64,000 nt of DNA from Inonotus obliquus (GCA_032164295.1 JAJHTX010000001.1:2728001-2792000), one strand, 5' to 3'. Shown: positions 13,075-25,656, counted from the first letter of the stretch. The notes: generated by a model not told the origin, from the sequence alone. Program-made: numbers and translations.

Positions 13075-14148
13075 ATGGATAGCTTTCCATACATACTTGC
13101 CGGACATGGTGGAGACAGACAGACATGATGGAGACGATATTTCATACTACTAGTACTCTTTTCAACTTTTCAAAGCGGAAAGCGGAAAGCGGAAAGCGGA
13201 ATATTAGTGATTTCATACACACACTTCTTATTACCGCTAAGCAGAGATCTAACGCACCAGCTCTGCTTGCGCTTGTTTAGAGAGAAGTCACTACTCTAGC
13301 TCCCTACTCTCTGTTCTCCACTTTGAATTTATGAACATTAATATTCAAATTTTCATAGAGTAGGAGGTAACGTCACTGTCATTGCGAAGCGTCCACTATT
13401 GAACATGCATACACTGGCTAAAGAACTACAAAGCCAGAGAAGGGGGATTACTAGTACGAGTAAATGAAGTTGGTCGTTTGTGCGTTATATGTGCGTATGG
13501 CGATCGTACATAACATTACAGCGACTCGCACCAATGAACCGATGGGACATGTCATAATGATCATTGACGGTACTGGACGGTATGGATGAGATGAATTGCT
13601 CAAGTCCAAGTCCAAATCCCGAGTGATGAATGATGAGTGAGAGAACACATAGATGTGTACGCGGAGCAAGATCTAGCCTTGCCCTATCCAAAATCCAGCG
13701 AGTCGAGCCGGCTCGAATATCCGTAGATGTAAATTGTAAACGCCAAAGCCGTAATATCGTACACCTTCCGCGAAGTGACGATGTATGAGTAAACAAAAAT
13801 GAAGTGGGGATGAGATTGGAATGTAGGATGTAGGACGTAAGATGTCGGATGGGATGCATAAGACGATCATTCGATTCATGGGTCGTAAATGATTTTTGGT
13901 AAGCGGGATAAGATGGATGGAGGGGGGCGGAAGAATGGAAAAAAGGAAGAATGGAAGGGAAGGGTGCCGCATAATCGGAGTCGGAGTCGAAATGTGCGTT
14001 AGAAGTACAGTGATGTGAGTAGTGACCACGGCGGCGGTCGGGCATGATTAGGATGAACAACGAGCCCGAACAACGCATAACTAAGAAACAATAGTTAATG
14101 ATCGAAGAACTTGCAAACTCCAATGGAAAGCATTAAACACACCTTATA
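13075..14148. other. Convergent intergenic region
   Basis: About 1.07 kb between the stops of the Mgr2 homologue (+) and the CPNC protein (-). Besides the AAAGCGG repeat it has GATGTAG-like degenerate repeats near 13,820-13,860. An open reading frame on the minus strand (13,485-14,123) has low-complexity composition and matches no family I know, so I treat it as untranslated. Confidence 0.6.
13172..13199 (+). repeat. AAAGCGG x4 tandem repeat
   Basis: Four exact copies of a 7-base unit, about 100 bp past the stop codon of the Mgr2 homologue, in its 3' flank. Confidence 0.92.
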
Positions 14149-15283
14149 CTATCGACAACAAGGCGTAAGCCGACCCGTTCGCCTCTTCTTCAATCTACAT
14201 TGGTTCTTCTTTTCCCTAACAACTTCAACACGACACGGCCGACGAGGCGTAAGAGGCTGAGGTCTCGAAATAACAGGTCTCCTCTTCTCTTCATCAATAG
14301 TATACCTCCTCCTTCCAGCAACTTTTCTAAACCAAGCAACAAACCTACTAACAACCCCCCATCGTCTCTCAGAAGGTATCTCCTCAGGTAGCTCAAAAGA
14401 GAACATATCGTCTTCGTATCCACTAAACCGTAAATCCTCAAAGCCGTAGTCGTATAAACACTCGCCGTTGCAGTCGTAAGGGAGTTTGCAAGATGGCGCG
14501 TGGTATCCCTCAGCCTGAGGGCGACGATGAGGCGGGTGCGGACAAGTACAGAAATACGACTCTCGATACGAATAGTCGTAATATATAGGTTCGTCTGAGA
14601 ACTTGACAGAGCGTTTCGCAGTAAGCGTGCTTTTCCCGCTCTTTCCACTAGAGACTGAGGGAGAGTGTTGAAGGATGGAACGAGGTGGTGGGGGAGGTTC
14701 GACTTTAGTTTGACTCGAAGAATCGGAAGCTGCTTCTGACGAGACTGAAGCGCGTCTGAGGTGTTTAGCCGATGGTCCGTCAATGTCAAGACCACGAAAC
14801 GTGCTCCCAGGTAACGTCGAGCTATCCGACTCCTTACGCTTGATCGGCCTCGAAATGAAGTTTGTTCTCTTTGACCAACGGAGTTTCGACTTTGATGAGG
14901 ACGACAACGACTCGGCGGCGGTGGCGGGTAGACCGTGATTCTCTTCCTCTACTTCGAGGATCTCTTCGGGGATATTGAGAAGAGATGCCCTGCAGTTTGG
15001 GCAAGATAAGGATAACTGGTAAACAAGAACAACGAAGGGATGATGGAGGATAACAAATACGTGAGCCACCTGTAGCCGAACAAGAGCTGGGGACAAAGAC
15101 ATGACAATGACATACACGTCGTGATGGTAAGGCCGCCCCATCCGAGCTATAGCTCGATTCGCCAGTTACAAAGCGCATATAGTCGTTCTGTAGCTTTATT
15201 CGATAATTCAGACATTTCCTCCCAAGTAGACTATAATAGATGAAACTGACCTGGATAGCGTGCTGTAGGGTGTCGCAGGACAT
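14149..15283 (-). CDS. Hypothetical protein with CPNC knuckle and Cys-rich C-terminal half
   Basis: Not recognised. The large 3' exon (from about 15,040 to 14,149) encodes LSLSCPNCRASLLNIPEEI, an acidic stretch, a Ser/Lys-rich low-complexity region with PPPPPRSILQ, then a Cys/His-rich segment (FCTCPHPPHRR, CKLPYDCNGECLYDYG) and a basic tail ending LTPCCR. The 5' end is likely a small exon MSCDTLQHAIQ (15,283-15,251), then LQNDYMRF from 15,193. The junction to the CPNC exon is unresolved: GT at 15,169 to the AG before the CPNC exon keeps the frame, while a route through a 17-nt exon would need a 31-nt intron. The single CPNC knuckle resembles the last zinc ligand pair of a RING, but I cannot find the other ligands. 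No function is proposed. Confidence 0.55.
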
Positions 15284-15697
15284 TGTTAACGTGTCTTGGG
15301 ACGAGCAGCAGTAAGGGGAGAAAACGGCGACACAGAGAGCCCAAGTTCTTGTGGGGAGGGAGGTACTAATACCCGCTGGCAAAGCAGACAACACGTGTAA
15401 AAGGCATGTAAAGAAGACATGCGGCAACAGTGAGTCCGAGTCATTACGTGACTTGAAGACGTGTAAAATGTTAGTCCTGCGCTTCTATATCCATCACATA
15501 CTTATTCCACTGATATTATCCGCCCGTGGCCTTGAGGGTGAAAGTGGCGCTGGCTAGAGGCTACATGGGTCAGGTCGTTGATGCAGCTTGTCGATCACAA
15601 TGTATCGTTGATCGGCGGTTTGCCATAACGGGAGATGAAATTCAAAATTACAGTCGGATCGGAGTCGTCCAGGTCAGCATACATTCGATAGATAGCA
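15284..15697. other. Intergenic, upstream of CPNC protein
   Basis: About 410 bp between the homoserine kinase stop and the upstream end of the CPNC gene; it holds a CACGTG palindrome near 15,395. No gene seen. Confidence 0.5.
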
Positions 15698-16838
15698 TCA
15701 ACTGGCCGTCCACACTACTCTACCGTTCTCTTCAACGACACTTCCTGCGCAAACCTCAAGCAGCTTCCAATCTACTTCAACGCCCTTTTCACCGAATATA
15801 TGAGCTGCGTCCCTCGCAATTCCCTCGTATCCTCCTGTAGCAAGGGCCAGTATCGTCGGACCAGCACCGCTCAGGCAAATACCGAGAAGGCCGGGATGTG
15901 TCGTATACGTTAGCCGGGATGTGACTTCTGGAAGACCGGGAATGAGTGCCCTTCTGTATGGCTGATGCACTCGATCCTGCATTGCGTCGTAAATAAGCCC
16001 GGGGTCTGGTGGTTCTTGCGCAAGTGCCGTGGTTAACACGGCGAGGCGCTGCATATTAAATACCTAGTGCATATATATGCGGTCAATGCACGGGTTAGAA
16101 GACTCGGAAAGCGGAGCTTACCAGATCCTTTCTGGAATAACTTTGGGGTAGTACATCACGCGCTGTTGCCGTGCTCAGCTCAAACCGCGGCACGATAGCT
16201 ACTGCCTTTATCGACTTTGACCATCCAAAGCGTATGTAGTGTCCGATGCCTTCGGGTGGATGCGGCGGATTCCTGCCCCAATCTTCTCCTGCGTCGGGCG
16301 GATATTCAGGCAAGACTTCACTGAGTGGAATTTGAGCGCGTGCCTGGGCGTCATCATCCAAGTCCCGGAGGTAGGAACCGACGAACCCGCCAATAAGGGC
16401 GGCAGTGACATTATCGGGGTGACGTTCGACCATCAAGGCGAAATCAAGCATGCGAGACGTGGAAAGATTGAGTTCGGCAAGGGCATTTGCAAGGAGGACT
16501 CCGGCGATAACTGCTGCACCGGACGACCCCAGTCCACGACCGAATGGGATTTCATTATGAGAGTGCACAGAGAGGTGCTCGGGGAAAGAGATAATGTCAT
16601 GACATCGCAAGACATATAAGCAGACTCGCATAGTCAAGTTCTTGTAAGGATCAAGTGGGACTTCGTCTTCTCCTTCTCCAGAATGAGTAATGGTTGGTGG
16701 ATATTTAGGATTTGATTCATCTATGGATGCTTTTAAAGACAAGTGCAAGGAGAGAGATAGGCCAACGACATCAAAGCCTGGCCCGATATTTGCTGATGTT
16801 GCGGGGACTCGAATGGTGATTGACCGAGCCATATGCAT
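15698..16838 (-). CDS. THR1: Homoserine kinase
   Basis: Phosphorylates homoserine to O-phosphohomoserine, the committed step to threonine, in the cytosol. Two exons (16838-16122, 16063-15698) sum to 1,083 nt, 360 residues, close to yeast Thr1. The GHMP kinase signature is clear: N-terminal VPATSANIGPGFDVVG, the ATP-binding loop PFGRGLGSSGAA near residue 95, and the C-terminal GICLSGAGPTILAL. ERHPDNVTAALIGGFVGS is also typical. The family starts just before the VPATSAN strand, so I chose the ATG at 16,838 (M-H-M-A-R-S); the ATG at 16,832 is equally possible. The methionine-branch competitor for the same substrate, homoserine O-acetyltransferase, lies at 45,057-46,645. Confidence 0.95.
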
Positions 16839-17504
16839 CGTCGTCCAAATTTTCAAGCGCGTCGAATTTAGCCGTGTCATTCCGCCGATCTACCATACGC
16901 GTACGTAATCAGCTCTGATAAGTTTTTCTCTACTTACTCTAGAACCAACTCCATGATTTATCAGAGACAAGCTCGTGTATGTCTTGATTGCTGCAATAAT
17001 CTCTTAAGGAAGACATCCCCCCATGCTAACACTACCTGACGGACCGTCAAGGAGATATACAGCCTTTGCCATACAAGCTCCCTGGCTTAGATGACTTGCT
17101 GCGAAGCACGGAGAGTACGGCGTATGCCGTGTACCAACCGCTCGCAACGGCAGAATGGGCGTCGAAAACGAAGGAATCTGCCAAATCCGGATGACATCAG
17201 TTGACGGTGACACTGCCAAAACGTCGCTCCGTTATTCTCGACGCCGAATGCCCTGAAACGGTCATCGGCATTCGTTCTTTCGGGTAGTGACGATCTTTTT
17301 AGGTCACAAAAGGAAGTTCGCCACTGCCAAAATAGCACATATAAAACTTTAACGGCGCCATTTACCAACCCAACGCCATATGCATATATCCATATGCCAT
17401 GCACGCTCAGTAATATTTATTATCCCTCGCTGTATATGCGGCCTCACTCTTTGCGCCAGTTTTTCCCCTCATTCTCTTCCTACTAGTACTTTGCGCTCTG
17501 CGCA
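16839..17504. other. Divergent intergenic region
   Basis: About 670 bp between the starts of homoserine kinase (-) and the Ser-rich gene (+); it should contain both promoters. A CT-rich tract at ~17,440-17,490 just before the Ser-rich ATG is typical of fungal transcription starts. Confidence 0.5.
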
Positions 17505-20500
17505 ATGCCCGCGCCTCTTGTACTCCCCAACGACAGAGGACACGGGCGTGATCATTCGTTCACCATCGAACAGTTTGAACATCTTGTCTCCACCGCTCTC
17601 GACGCACAGGCTTTACCTGACAGCGCTCTCTCGTTTTCTTTCGGTGGGAACACTTACCCACCCTCATGCAACTCACCACGCTCGACACATTCTAAAGACA
17701 GGTCCCGAAGAAAGACGGGAACGTTTGCAAGATTGAAGGACGCGTTCGTCAGAAAGCAAGGCGCAAGTGACATATCGTTCACTATGCCACCCGAGACGCG
17801 TCGTTTCGCGTCCTCCTCTGCTCCCGCCCTCTCTTCTTCTCCTCAGGCGAACGCAGCCTCGACATCGACCTCATGTGTCAGTCTTGAACTTGGAAGAAAT
17901 CAATTTCACATTCATTCCAAATCCTCCACGTCAACTGGGCCTGTACCATTCACGCCACCCCCTCTTCCATCGCCTAGATTTTCCAATGGTACTGTTCATG
18001 CATATTCTTGAAAACTATGTTATATCTAACTGTCTTTCAGCTGCTGTTAATCATGCCATAGATAAAGACCCCTCATCACCCGGTATCTTCCCTCAGCGTG
18101 ACAGGAGCCACTCAAGCACCAGATCCTTCCTCAATCTCAAGCCGCTTACCATACCCAAGCTCACCAAGCAATCTTCCGGACGACCTTTGCCTTCTGATTC
18201 TCTGCCAACGCCTCCGGAAGCGTTCGACGCCATTCGTTCTACTCCAGTGGTCAGCGAGGATTTTACCCATGCCGAGAACGAAGGTTTGCGCTCTTTCTTT
18301 GACGACAGTGGATTCGAAGAAGAGCTCCGTGTGCCAAATGTGCTAAGGAAGAAATCAAAGTCGAGCTTCCGTTCTTTCTTCTCCTCGGCCACCTCCGACG
18401 GCCTGGCTTCTTCCCGTTCGGGCTACAAGCACGATAAAGCCCAGCCCTCTGTTCCTGATGCTATCAGCAAACCTGTCAGAACTCGACGTCGCAAATCCTC
18501 TAGAGCAGAAGAATTATCACTCATACAGAGTCCCGTGACAGATGACGGATCATCTTTATTCTACTCCCCTCCGGCAACAGCACAGAGCCTCACCGAGGGC
18601 CACTCTGCCTTTGAATGGGGTGACTCCAGGATGGCCTCTGATACGGCCTCGACTCGGAGAAGTAAGCGGTTGACTAACTGGATTACTCGTTCCACCCCAC
18701 ACAAGGTTGAGCAGCTCATCCGCAATTATCCCCCAGCCTATCCGAGTCCGACATCACCATTGCCTCCTACTCCCGACCTTCCAAATAGTAAACTGCCCGA
18801 CAAGGCGTTGCATAAGCCAGGTCATGTCCATGGAACAGTTGGCGTTGGACGTTCCGTTGAGAACTCCATTGATCCAACGGAACTATTGAGCTGGCGTATG
18901 CCGAATTTGAAGCAGCAAGTTAGCAGAACGTCGACGACGTCGAGCGCTCAGGCAGTGAGTATTCGTTTGTGGCTTTACCTGTAGCAACGCCTTTAACTAT
19001 CTTTCCTAGCATGCACTTGGACGACCTTCACGCGGTTCAATTCGTGAACGGTTAGGCCTTGGCCCCCGACTTCAGCTACATGTTCCCCTTCCGTCACAGT
19101 TCATCGCCGAATCGACAAAGAAAAAACTAGATAACGGAGATTATTTTCTGCGGGGATCTACCAGTTCTCGGAGTAGGAATGCAGCCCCATATGGCGCCCA
19201 TCCATTGAGCGGACGACCCTCTACCTCTGCGAGTATGCCTATAACAAAACTCGCGTCTGCATCACTAGTTTCTTTACGAAGCATTGCAACCGTGACGGCT
19301 AAGAGTAGAGGCTCGTGCGGAGACAACGAGTTCGGCTATCACAAAGAGGACGTGCTCGATGTGGACCGAGCATTCACTACCGAGGATGACCCCTTTGCGG
19401 CAGATCCTCTCACCCCAATAACCCCGCTGACGCCCCTATCCCCAGCAATTCAAGAACCGGTAACAAAGTGTCGTTCCTTCATGCAGCTAGAAAACGACAC
19501 CCTTGCGCTGGCCGGGAGCCCTGCGACTCCTATCTCTGCTCCAGCGTCTTTACCAAGCTGGCACTATCGTTTGGGCTCGAGCTCAAACGTCTCTTCGCCA
19601 GCATTGGCTTCCTCTTCTACTATACGTAGGGCTATCCCCAGCTTGAACGAGACCAAACGAAGTGAGAGCCCAGCAAGTATTCGAAGCGGAATGCCAGCCT
19701 CACTCGTTGATCCTTTAAACTCTCACCCGAGATCACCATCAGTTCCCCTGTACCCGCTCGCCAGCCGTCGTAAGTTACGTCGGGTCATTTCCAGGGTACG
19801 GAAAAGTCAAAACAACAGTGGGGAACACAGGACGAGTGATTCGAGCGGACAAGAACGAAATGCATCCAGTATCGCTGGCCATACGGAGAGCCGCCCGCAT
19901 TCGCCTTTCCCGATGCTTGCTCTCAGACCAAGCATAGCGAAGTCTGTGCCTGATATTACGCGGGAGAGTAGAAGGTCGAGTACTGCCTCGTTTGTGTGGG
20001 ATGGGACGGACGAGCAAAATCAGGATTGTCCCGGTGTAAATGCCGCTCACCCGATCAGTCATGAACAACACAGCTCGGAACATGCGGTATCATTTTGTGC
20101 TGAGGCCGCTGATGCTTTCCATGAGGTGGCCAACAACGTCCCTTCTGAGCTTCCCAGGCGAGATTTACTTTCTCCTACAGCCTGGCTCCTAGACTCAGAT
20201 GAGTATGACGACTTTGAAAAGCAAGCAGTCGAAGTCGAGATGCTGGCAAACAGGTCCAATAAGCTTGGCCTCGATATCGCTTCCTGTGATAGAGAAAGAA
20301 GCCGATGCGATGTCGGGAACGTTGACGACAAAGAATCGCAAGCGAGATCAAGGACCACAGTGATGGTGGACATGCAGTTCACCTCTCCGTCACGATTCTC
20401 CCGACCTGGTTTTGAAATCGAAAGTGAAACAGAGGCGGAGGGAGATATTACAGTTTTACACTCGTCACAAAGCTGGCCACTTCCTCCTCATTGTACTGTG

Positions 20501-21178
20501 GTGGTTGATGAGGAAACCGGGGAAGGATACCATGTTGTCGAACCTGTCGTCGAGGTAAGCAAATAGCCCATATCCCCAGGCCAGGGAAGGTTGCTAATTT
20601 ACAGTATTTGGATCCTACAGTTCGTTCAAGCCGGTTCTGTTGCACATTCTCCGAGGCATTCGATTCGATTTCCCAAGAGACGTTCTGATCCTACATCTAT
20701 AGGAAGCCATTCCGGTCGACGTTCAAACGGTAGCCCATCCCTTGCGCGGAAGTTGAACAGTTCCCAGACCCGGCTCATCACAGAGCAGTTCGGCCATGCT
20801 TCCGGTGGCGACACGTATGCTAATGCGGCATCCTCACCTAGTATGGGCATTTCCAGAGTATTGCAAGCTCATCAGCTGAAGGAGAGAACCCGCTCCGCTA
20901 CGTCGCTTGCATCAGCTAGCGCCCAATCACACGAGACTTCTAAGACCGCTTTCTACTCTGCGCGTTCGACTGATTCGCGGAGCTCGAATAGATCGACCTT
21001 CTCATTTACTCATCCTCATCAAGTAAGAAAGCATTCTCGGGAAGGATCGTCGTATTCTTCATGCTCGCGCAGTCCGCCGGGTTCGGCAGATCATCATTCA
21101 AAGCTTGCCCTGAAGTCGATCGGCAACGCTGTTGCTACGAAGTCATCTGTGTTGGACGCTCGCGGAAGTGCCTATTAA
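17505..21178 (+). CDS. Large Ser-rich low-complexity protein, function unknown
   Basis: Four exons (17505-17988, 18041-18954, 19010-20554, 20621-21178) sum to 3,501 nt, 1,166 residues. All three introns are canonical and keep one frame. The protein is dominated by Ser, Pro, Arg and Thr with scattered basic patches (RRSKRLTNWITRSTPHKV, RRKLRRVISRVRKSQ), suggesting a largely disordered, phosphorylated protein. The N-terminal 35 residues (DHSFTIEQFEHLVSTALDAQ) look like a short amphipathic helix and are the best candidate for a conserved element. Repeated TPITPLTPLSP-type motifs near residue 540 could be proline-directed kinase sites. No enzymatic domain, membrane segment or zinc finger is visible. 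The length, splice regularity and absence of internal stops argue that it is real. Confidence 0.8.
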
Positions 21179-21758
21179 TGCGACAACGTCGTCGTGCCTG
21201 CGTTCATCATTTTCCATCCGGTGAAGCCCGTATCATTGTTTTGTCCGTCGGAACGGATGTTAGCATTCTGACATCGCTATGGGAACAAGTGGAAGGACGA
21301 ATCCGTGCCGGTTTCGATCCTTCTATGCTCAATGAATGCCCGAAGCAATTGTATCATCTCAGAAGGGGGCCATCAACAGCACGTTTCTGACCAAGCTCTT
21401 TCTTGATCCGGTCTCACGACTAGTCGGTAGTCGAAATGGTGTTCCGTCATTCATCAATGGATATTCTCAGACAGTCTTGTCATTTTCCAAACGCTCGTTT
21501 ACATAATATGCTCAGCAATCCTTGAAGTCCTTGATAGCTGCTTTCGTCCAGTCCTTACTCTCCCACTTGACGTGTACTCAAGAAGGGTTCACTCTGTTGT
21601 ACTACACTCGTTTTTTTTTGCTTTGACTGCAGTGGGTCTTGTTGGTTTTATCCTAATTAAGTGTAATGGCAATATTAATTTGTACAAAAGTACTTCTACC
21701 AGCGAATGAAGAGCAGAGAGCAAAATAGAATTCGTCCCGTAGCAGGAACAAAAGCATC
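21179..21758. other. Convergent intergenic region
   Basis: 3' flanks of the Ser-rich gene and the Kre9-like membrane gene; includes a run of T near 21,610. Short reading frames only. Confidence 0.5.
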
Positions 21759-23631
21759 TTAATAATAGGAACGATGGTTCCTTGTATACGGAGAAACTGG
21801 GGCATCATCACATCGCCAGCGATGGTAGCTCATCTCCCGAACTGAAGGTCTAGGATGTGGTCGTAGCGGGGATCGAGGTTGTACCGGATACGAGTCATAG
21901 CGTGCTATCCTAGGAGAGTCTATCAACGGCGAGACATAATTTGATAGAACGGTATCCGTTGACGAAGCATTATCATCTTCGTCGTGAAATCTACCAATGG
22001 TATGATGATCATGATCATAACCAATTTGATGCCTTCGCGCATTGCTAGTCTCCCCGTGATAGGAATGCAATGCTCGTGGGGATCTTTCGCTAGAAGCAAC
22101 TGATGAACGAGAATGAGGTCGGTAGCCTGGTCTTAATGAGAGTGGGTGCTGGTGATGACGGTGGGAATAATGCGAAGGAGTTCGAGTTACCGGCGAGGTG
22201 TAATTGTGGCCAAGATCAGATGGCCATTCGTAAGTCCGCTCAAACGTCTCCGCGCGTTCTCGGCGGACATCTCGGCGCGGGATAGGATACCGAGGTACGT
22301 CACGAGGGTGATAACACATTGAATCTTCTCTTCGTAAATCGCCAGGCCGCGAAAATGGCATAGCCCGGGTCCGAGTTTGCATCGCATCATCACCAGCGCA
22401 AAGTTCATCCATGGCCTTCTCGATATCACGGTCATCAATCACAGAACGTTTGGAATTATGCTTTGAGATGGATGGTGGTGTCTTACGACTTCCCGCGGAG
22501 CGAATAGAGTCGTTCCGTTGGAGATTAATGAGATGTGCATTTCGAGCGCGTTGGGCGGCCAATGAACGCCTATGAACGACACAGAGCCCGATACATGCAA
22601 GAATTGTTGCTCCAACGAGAGAGATCGGAACGGCAATAGCAGCAGTAGGCACTCCCGCTCGAGAAAGTACTGCGCTTTGACCAGGAACGAAGTCGCCGTC
22701 GTTATTGACAGTGGTATATGGATTCGACTTCTCGACTGGCGGAGTTCGCAAAACGGCTGTTGTGATTGAATTTCCGTGTGTCTGCATAGTGGAGTGTGGC
22801 GCGTTGGCCAAGGAATCAACTTTTGCGTGAGAGCCACTGGATGCCGTCGGTACATTATGCTCTGGAGAAGCACTGGGCCTTTCTGATTCAACAACAACAG
22901 GCGTTGTATGACTTGCCGGCCCTGACGCCGAGGCTGATCCCAACTGTTCGTCACTATGTCTAGGTGCACCATGTAGTGGTGCCTGAGCAGAGGAGTCTCC
23001 GTTGGGCGTTCTGATACCCCTCGAACCATCTGGCTCGTCATACTCTGGAGTTACTGGCTCAGACTCGCCACTTCCTGCGACACCTGATTTTGAGCTCTTC
23101 TCGCTTTTCCCGCCAGCTGATAGATTATGCATCCTCAGCAACGACATCGAAAACATCAGAAGTTCTACACTTACGATGCAACACGAATGACGGAGACTTT
23201 GCGACGTTTCCAAAGTCATCTTTCATTCTCAAGTAGAACTCGGAGCCTGATGCAACTTCAGGAACGGCCCTAAATGAGGTCAGCCATAAAGACAAGGAAA
23301 TTTCAGAAGTAGAATGACATTACAATGAAAATAATGATTGTTTCCCTTCCTGTGTAACCCTAGGCCAGACCAGTTCCCCGCAATCGCTATCATTATCCGC
23401 GTCACCCTCGTCAGAGGTACATAGAGCGACGGACGGCGAGATCAGCGTCTTCTTAGAAGTCCATTCCGCTTTAATTGTATCTCCTGGCACGAACACATCT
23501 CCGTTAGATGGCTTTGTCCACACGACCCTGAGGCCCTTGTTGTCAGATTTCCTGCTATGAGCTTCAACGGTACACAGAGAGCACATTAGACCGACAGTAA
23601 GAGAAAGCACCAGGCTTCTTGAAGAGAGCAT
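21759..23631 (-). CDS. Single-pass membrane protein with Kre9/Knh1-like extracellular domain
   Basis: Three exons (23631-23324, 23269-23175, 23116-21759) sum to 1,761 nt, 586 residues. A signal peptide (MLSSRSLVLSLTVGLMCSLC) is followed by an Ig-like domain with the Kre9/Knh1 pattern: VVWTKPSNGDVFVPGDTIKAEW, paired cysteines, and a second-exon strand VPEVASGSEFYLRMKDDFGN. Next is a Ser/Pro/Thr-rich, probably O-glycosylated stalk, a transmembrane helix (AAIAVPISLVGATILACIGL) and a ~270-residue cytoplasmic tail rich in Arg, His, Tyr and Ser (HYSHRHHQHPLSL). This is the layout of a cell-wall-linked surface receptor or adhesin. Which ligand it binds cannot be told. The ATG at 23,631 precedes the signal peptide directly; codons upstream have no ATG. 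Confidence 0.75.
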
Positions 23632-23832
23632 TTCAATAGAACAGTTCAAGGCACAAGCCTGCTTGCTTGGAACGTTATAGCCAGCCTAAAAACCTAGAAA
23701 CACGGAAGAAGGATAAGTTTCATCGTAATCATGAGAGATGTAATGTCAGCCCAGCCCTGCATCGAATATTAGTGGACCTGCTTCTCAAAGCACAGCCAGT
23801 GTCTCAGACCTGAAACGTCGTGGTTAGGTTAG

Positions 23833-24547
23833 TCACCAACCACACGTTATAAAATTGTGAGAAAAAAGGGTGACGAACGAGATAAAGCGGAGAAACGTTG
23901 CCTGGATGTAAACTGACATTGTAGTAGGAGATAATACGAGGTTGGAGTACCGCGACGACTGCAAGAATCCACCCTAAGAAAGTGATGGATCGGAAGTTCC
24001 ATGTGTTACCAAACATTCTGCAATTTCTATCACCTTCTTGGTCAAATCATCATTCAGACACATGTCGATCTGAGCAAGGAGGTGATAAAAATTGCAGGCA
24101 TCTTTAACATATGGGAACAGAACTTCTGATCCGTCACCTTCTTCAGATGGGTTCTTGCACGCGTTGCGATCCCCAGGCCTGCATTGACTCCAAAGGTAGG
24201 AGATAACATGAGGTTCAAGTTGAGTTGTGGAAAAATGATCGATCACTATCTAAATAAATTATAAATATGACATGGTCATCGGCCACAATAGACCAAACAA
24301 ACCATAATACCTTGGTAATGTACAGTGACTGAATTATCAATCTCCAAAGATATCCGTGCACTTCTAGTTCTATTAGACTGGCTCGACCTATGGCGTGCTA
24401 TTGCTTGAGACTTCGATAGGAATCCTGTGATCAGTCTCAAATCTTAACGGCGACCACATGAGCAAGGATCCATGGATAGTAAGGCCCGGGCTCCAGCCTG
24501 AAGTTCTCCAAGTTCTTCACCTCTTGACTCTCATCCTCGCTCAGCAT
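23833..24547 (-). CDS. Orphan protein, unknown function
   Basis: Not recognised. A consistent model has four exons (24547-24449, 24397-24311, 24249-24010, 23958-23833) totalling 552 nt, 183 residues: MLSEDESQEVKNLENF, then FRLEPGPYYPWILAHVVA, GYLWRLIIQSLYITKIVIDHF and a Cys-containing middle (SQCRPGDRNACKNPSEEG). Exon phases agree at each junction, although the first donor (GTTAAG) is weak and the intron 3 region can be read in two frames; the other frame encodes a hydrophobic segment (SITFLGWILAVVAVL). The start codon overlaps that of the divergent aldolase gene on the opposite strand, so at least one of the two starts may be wrong. Confidence 0.45.
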
Positions 24548-25656
24548 GCCTACTGCTGTGACACAGACAACTAATGAGAAAATCAACAAAGATGAAGCAA
24601 TCAAGCCAACTGTTTCGGCTGCGTCGAGATCGGCATTTCCTCGCCCGTCTGTCTTTGAGGATAAAATGAAAGAAAGAGAGTATTTGAAGTTTAGGCTTGC
24701 CCAGGCTTTTCGTATCTTTGGACATTTGGGCTATGATGAAGGCGTTGCAGGACATATCACTGTCAGAGTATGGAATAACATTCTGCTTGGTCGTTACGTT
24801 GCAATTACTGATGCAGTGTTTAGGATCCCATCAATCCAGACTGTTTCTGGGTCAACCCATTTGTATGTCTTAAAATATGTAATGTTTTTTGTCGAGCCCA
24901 TTTGAATATGTGATCAATAGGGTGTTCACTTCTCTCTCATCCAACCCGCGGATCTACTCCTCGTAGACCACGAATGCAACATTCTCGACGAGTCCGGACC
25001 GACACGGCTCCTAAATACCGCAGCCTTCGCAATCCATTCAGCTATTCACACCGCTCGTCCCGACGTCTTATGTGCAGCACATTCTCACTCCATATACGGA
25101 CGCGCATTTTCCACGCTAGGACGTGAACTTGATATTATCACTCAAGATTCCTGTGCTTTCTATCAAGATCACGCGGTTTATAAACAGTTCAACGGAGCTG
25201 TGCTGGCGGAGGAAGAAGGAATGCGGATTGCTGAAACTCTTGGTGATAAAAAGGTAGGCATAACAGATTTCTGTTATTCGTTAGATGTTCTGATTGTTGA
25301 AAGTTGAAAATGATGTGTCTAGGCAATTATTCTTCAGGTGAACTTCTCGTATCCATATTCTCGGCGATCAATCAAATTCATTTACAAAACAAACCAATAA
25401 TCAAAAGAATCACGGATTGTTGGTTGCTACAAGGTCTATTGAAGCAACCGTCCACTATTTCGTTTCCCTTGAGAAATGTTGCAAAGCGCAGTTGATGGCG
25501 GACGCAACGACAGCACATACAGGAATAAAAACCGTTCCTATCGGAGAAAAAGAAGCTGCTGAAACGTATCAGACTGTTGGTGTTGGAGGATGGTTCGCAG
25601 GAAGATCGCAGTTTCAGTCATTGGAAGCGCGCGAGGGTCAGAGGTTTGTCTTTTGA
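24546..25656 (+). CDS. Class II aldolase/adducin domain protein (Mug14-like)
   Basis: Member of the fungal class II aldolase/adducin family related to fission yeast Mug14; family members are zinc-dependent aldolases or have lost catalysis. Five exons (24546-24767, 24824-24862, 24921-25253, 25323-25337, 25408-25656) sum to 858 nt, 285 residues. Motifs: LAQAFRIFGHLGYDEGVAGH, the zinc ligand pair AAHSHSIYGRAFS, QDSCAFYQDHAVY, and the third histidine in ILQNHGLLVATRSI, whose coding sequence is split by an intron just after a 15-nt exon. The His-X-His pair and the later His suggest that metal binding is retained. The start at 24,546 leaves a ~35-residue unconserved leader. Confidence 0.88.

Noticed and set aside
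13485..14123. 212-codon minus-strand ORF
   Set aside because: Low-complexity composition, no known domain; lies in the 3' flank of the CPNC gene.
23804..24016. Hydrophobic minus-strand frame (SITFLGWILAVVAVL) as an exon
   Set aside because: The four-exon model uses this stretch as an intron with good GT-AG ends and correct phase; kept only as an alternative.
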